A stretch of DNA of 7,998 nucleotides. Origin: an uncultured Collinsella sp. Lineage in GTDB: Bacteria > Actinomycetota > Coriobacteriia > Coriobacteriales > Coriobacteriaceae. Under the pieces are notes generated by a model that had not been told where the DNA came from, made no database searches, and saw nothing but the letters and a program-made list of their open reading frames with translations. Positions 6,676 through 7,998 of the stretch are shown here, piece after piece. The position numbers and the translations under genes were made by a program. The stretch lies in NCBI GenBank assembly GCA_902491135.1, contig CABUGR010000038.1:1-7998 (forward strand), written 5' to 3'. The stretch's first letter is position 1. Each line of letters begins with the position of its first letter.

Positions 6676-7053
6676 TTAGCGGCCGCTAAACAGGCGGCCG
6701 AAGAAGTTGACGATCCCGTTCTCGCCGTCGCGAATTTGGCCGATCACAGCGCCGATCAGCACGAAGAATGCGATGACGAGCGTGTCCCACAGGCCGAGCG
6801 TGAGCACCAACACGGCAAGGATAAAGCCAGCGACGGCACCGAGCGTGGTGTTGGGATGACGCACAGCATAGCTCCAGATGGCAGCGCCCGTACCCTTGAT
6901 GAGACCCATAGCCTCGTCAAAATCCGCGGCCGCTGCGTCTTGCAACTCAGTTGCCTCTGCTTTGGAATCAACAGGTTCGTTCGCCGGCGTGGCGCTCTGG
7001 TCAATCGTCAGGCGCGGCGTACGAGCGGTCTTATCTTGATTGGTATCACTCAC
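6676..7053 (-). CDS. DUF2273 small membrane protein
   Basis: Small two-span membrane protein of the DUF2273 family, usually found between amaP and asp23; its molecular role is not known. In 125 residues, the family core lies at about 66-125: HPNTTLGAVAGFILAVLVL, a first span at about 70-88, LGLWD, a second span at about 90-105, and a basic/aromatic end (FFGRLFSGR). Most family members I recall have about 60-80 residues, so residues 1-65 are an N-terminal extension, polar at first and then Ala-rich (LQDAAAADFDEAMG). I chose the GTG at 7053 because GGAGG (7060-7064) lies six bases upstream. It overlaps the end of amaP by 8 bases, which suggests translational coupling. The frame remains open to 7266, but that part is the amaP gene read in another frame. 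Confidence 0.88.
   Translation of the reverse strand: MSDTNQDKTARTPRLTIDQSATPANEPVDSKAEATELQDAAAADFDEAMGLIKGTGAAIWSYAVRHPNTTLGAVAGFILAVLVLTLGLWDTLVIAFFVLIGAVIGQIRDGENGIVNFFGRLFSGR
6680..6700 (-). other. Hairpin at the 3' end of the DUF2273 gene
   Basis: CGGCCGC (6680-6686) pairs perfectly with GCGGCCG (6694-6700) over a 7-base loop. It lies in the last codons before the TAA of the DUF2273 gene, 15 bases upstream of the second hairpin at 6647-6664. The sequence after it is not U-rich. The pairing may be partly a by-product of GC-rich codons. Confidence 0.35.
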
Positions 7054-7591
7054 CGGAAACCTCCACGGTCTGGACGGTAGTCTTGGACGGCAAAAAACGG
7101 ACGCGCGTGGTCGTACCCGGCGTGCCGAGCATGGTGTCGCAAGCTTCCTCGATGCGCTGCTGCATCGCGGTAGCCAGAGATGCCACGTCCTTATCGTCAA
7201 GCGCGATAGCCTCGACCTTAAAACGGACATGCGAATCGTCGGAACCTTGGACGCGGGCCTCGACATGCTCGATCATCACGCGATCGTCGCGCTCTGCAGC
7301 AGCCCTGGCGCACGAAGAAAGCGCCGCGAGCGTGACCTCGATATTGCGCTCCCCCGCCGGATGCACGCAGGACGGCTCGCGACGAGCAAACATCAGGCGG
7401 AAGAAGCTTACCAGCACGCCAATCGCCACAACTCCGCCGCATGCCGTCACGACAATGCGCGGCATGGGGTCGCGCATCAGCAGCATAAAGCGATACGTAT
7501 ACGGCCCCCAAAACTGGCAGACAAGCGTACCCAGCGCCACGATGGTGGCGGCAAGATACACGATCGCTAGGGCTCGTTTGAGTACGCGCAC
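7046..7591 (-). CDS. amaP: AmaP, membrane anchor for Asp23
   Basis: Predicted alkaline-shock-response membrane anchor protein, which tethers Asp23 to the cytoplasmic membrane in Staphylococcus aureus. Seen: 181 residues, close to the family length, with a first span at about 6-27, a second at about 45-68 (IVVTACGGVVAIGVLVSFF), a short basic linker (ARREP), and a cytoplasmic Asp23-like αβ domain at about 80-178 (EVTLAALSSCARAAAERDDRVMIE, VRFKVEAIAL, LATAMQQRIEEACDTMLG, TRVRFLP). The start is GTG at 7591, with AAGGGAG-like sequence (7598-7604) six bases upstream and the first span starting right after it. It is the first gene of the operon and overlaps the DUF2273 gene by 8 bases. The context with DUF2273 and Asp23, in the same order as in staphylococci, supports the call more than sequence alone does. 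Confidence 0.87.
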   Translation of the reverse strand: MRVLKRALAIVYLAATIVALGTLVCQFWGPYTYRFMLLMRDPMPRIVVTACGGVVAIGVLVSFFRLMFARREPSCVHPAGERNIEVTLAALSSCARAAAERDDRVMIEHVEARVQGSDDSHVRFKVEAIALDDKDVASLATAMQQRIEEACDTMLGTPGTTTRVRFLPSKTTVQTVEVSGE

Positions 7592-7641
7592 GCGGCGCTC
7601 CCTTCAAATCTCGGCTCTCGAAATGCAAAACGGTTCGCATC

Positions 7642-7647
7642 ATTATA
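7642..7647 (-). promoter_or_regulatory. Perfect -10 box for the amaP operon
   Basis: TATAAT on the minus strand, 50 bases before the GTG of amaP, so transcription would start near 7635. The hexamer 17 bases upstream (TAGAGC) is a poor -35 box and no extended TG is present. The box overlaps the U-tract of the yebC terminator. It looks like a housekeeping-type site, possibly dependent on an activator. Confidence 0.45.
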
Positions 7648-7688
7648 AAAGAGCCGGGTCCGGTGCTCTACGCACGCGGATCCGGCTC
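7646..7688 (-). terminator. Intrinsic terminator of yebC
   Basis: On the minus strand GAGCCGG (7682-7688) pairs with CCGGCTC (7651-7657). The stem continues after one A-C mismatch with four pairs, a bulged C and four more pairs, to a GTAGA loop (7667-7671). TTTTA follows directly. This is the clearest intrinsic terminator in the window, 70 bases after the yebC stop codon. Confidence 0.85.
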
Positions 7689-7734
7689 ATCTATTCCACG
7701 AGGCTTGCATGCTCGCTTCATTATGCCCAGATAT

Positions 7735-7752
7735 GCACGGCTTAACCCGTGC
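7735..7752 (-). other. Small hairpin after the yebC stop codon
   Basis: GCACGG (7735-7740) pairs with CCGTGC (7747-7752) over a 6-base loop, five bases beyond the stop codon. There is no U-tract, so it probably only adds structure to the 3' end of the yebC mRNA. Confidence 0.3.
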
Positions 7753-7757
7753 GGGCG

Positions 7758-7998
7758 CTACTCCTCCTCGAGGGCAGCGATGACCTCGTCGGTCATGTCC
7801 ATGGTGCTGTAAACATCCTGGACGTCGTCGAGCTCCTCAAGACGGTCGATGAGGCGCTGAACCTTCTTGGCGTCGGCGCCGGAGACCTCGGTCGGGGTGG
7901 TCGGGACCATGGTGGTCTCGGAGCCCTTGACCTGGACGCCCTGGTCCTCGAGCGCCTTGGAGACAGCCATGACCTCGTTGGCAGTAGTCCAGACGATC
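7758..7998 (-). CDS. yebC: YebC/PmpR family protein, C-terminal part
   Basis: The last 80 residues of a YebC family protein; the gene runs off the right edge. The family was long described as transcription regulators, and bacterial members and mitochondrial TACO1 are now tied to helping ribosomes through difficult stretches. Seen: the end of the second domain (IVWTTANEVMAVSKALEDQG), SETTMVPTTPTEVSG, and the final domain with AKKVQRLIDRLEELDDVQDVYSTMD and a TDEVIAALEEE end, which matches the usual family C-terminus. No frameshift or truncation other than the window edge. The stop codon is at 7758-7760, followed by its own terminator, so yebC is the last gene of its transcript and is not followed by ruvC, as it is in many bacteria. 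Confidence 0.93.
   Translation of the reverse strand, partial: IVWTTANEVMAVSKALEDQGVQVKGSETTMVPTTPTEVSGADAKKVQRLIDRLEELDDVQDVYSTMDMTDEVIAALEEE

Noticed and set aside
7054..7266. ATG-initiated longer form of the DUF2273 protein starting at 7266.
   Set aside because: The added residues are Arg/Ser/Pro-rich and coincide with the amaP coding region in another frame, whereas the GTG at 7053 has a clear GGAGG site.
7720..7725. CATAAT on the minus strand after the yebC stop, a possible extra promoter.
   Set aside because: No usable -35 box, and any transcript would run straight into the strong terminator at 7646-7688.

Overview
The window is GC-rich bacterial chromosome with dense coding, short intergenic gaps, GTG as well as ATG starts and purine-rich Shine-Dalgarno sites. 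The gene content (Asp23/AmaP/DUF2273 cluster, YitT family transporter, zinc-ribbon DUF4013-like membrane protein, YtcJ and M20 amidohydrolases, YebC) and codon usage fit a Gram-positive, high-GC gut-type bacterium of the class Coriobacteriia, such as Collinsella or a relative. That assignment is inferred from protein flavour and composition, not from a marker gene. I see no mobile element, CRISPR array, tRNA, rRNA or riboswitch.

Layout. (1) Bases 31-3290 hold a divergent pair: a YtcJ-type metal-dependent amidohydrolase on the minus strand and an M20D peptidase/amidohydrolase on the plus strand. They share a 167-bp gap with candidate promoters in both directions. The M20 gene ends at a strong GC-rich hairpin (3336-3371), placed between it and the convergent gene that follows. 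(2) Bases 3431-5898, minus strand, carry two separate membrane-protein genes: a zinc-ribbon, multi-TM protein with a long Pro/Glu/Ala tail, and a YitT family protein with an unusual cytoplasmic N-terminal extension and a C-terminal DUF2179 domain. (3) Bases 6104-7591, minus strand, form a compact three-gene operon, amaP - DUF2273 - asp23, with its own promoter and terminator. The gene order matches the cluster known from Staphylococcus aureus. (4) From 7758 to the right edge lies the last part of yebC, with a strong intrinsic terminator whose U-tract overlaps a perfect TATAAT that probably belongs to the amaP promoter.

How the parts work together. The amaP operon should make a membrane-anchored Asp23 layer: AmaP has two membrane spans and an Asp23-like cytoplasmic domain, the DUF2273 protein is a small two-span membrane protein, and Asp23 is the soluble partner. 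In staphylococci this system is tied to cell-envelope homeostasis. Here Asp23 and the DUF2273 protein both carry long extra N-terminal segments. The two amidohydrolases probably trim N-acylated or amide-linked small molecules, but their substrates cannot be read from sequence. No clearly new multi-gene system is visible. The most interesting points are the odd terminal extensions on five of the proteins, the tandem hairpins before asp23, and the overlapping terminator and promoter in front of amaP.
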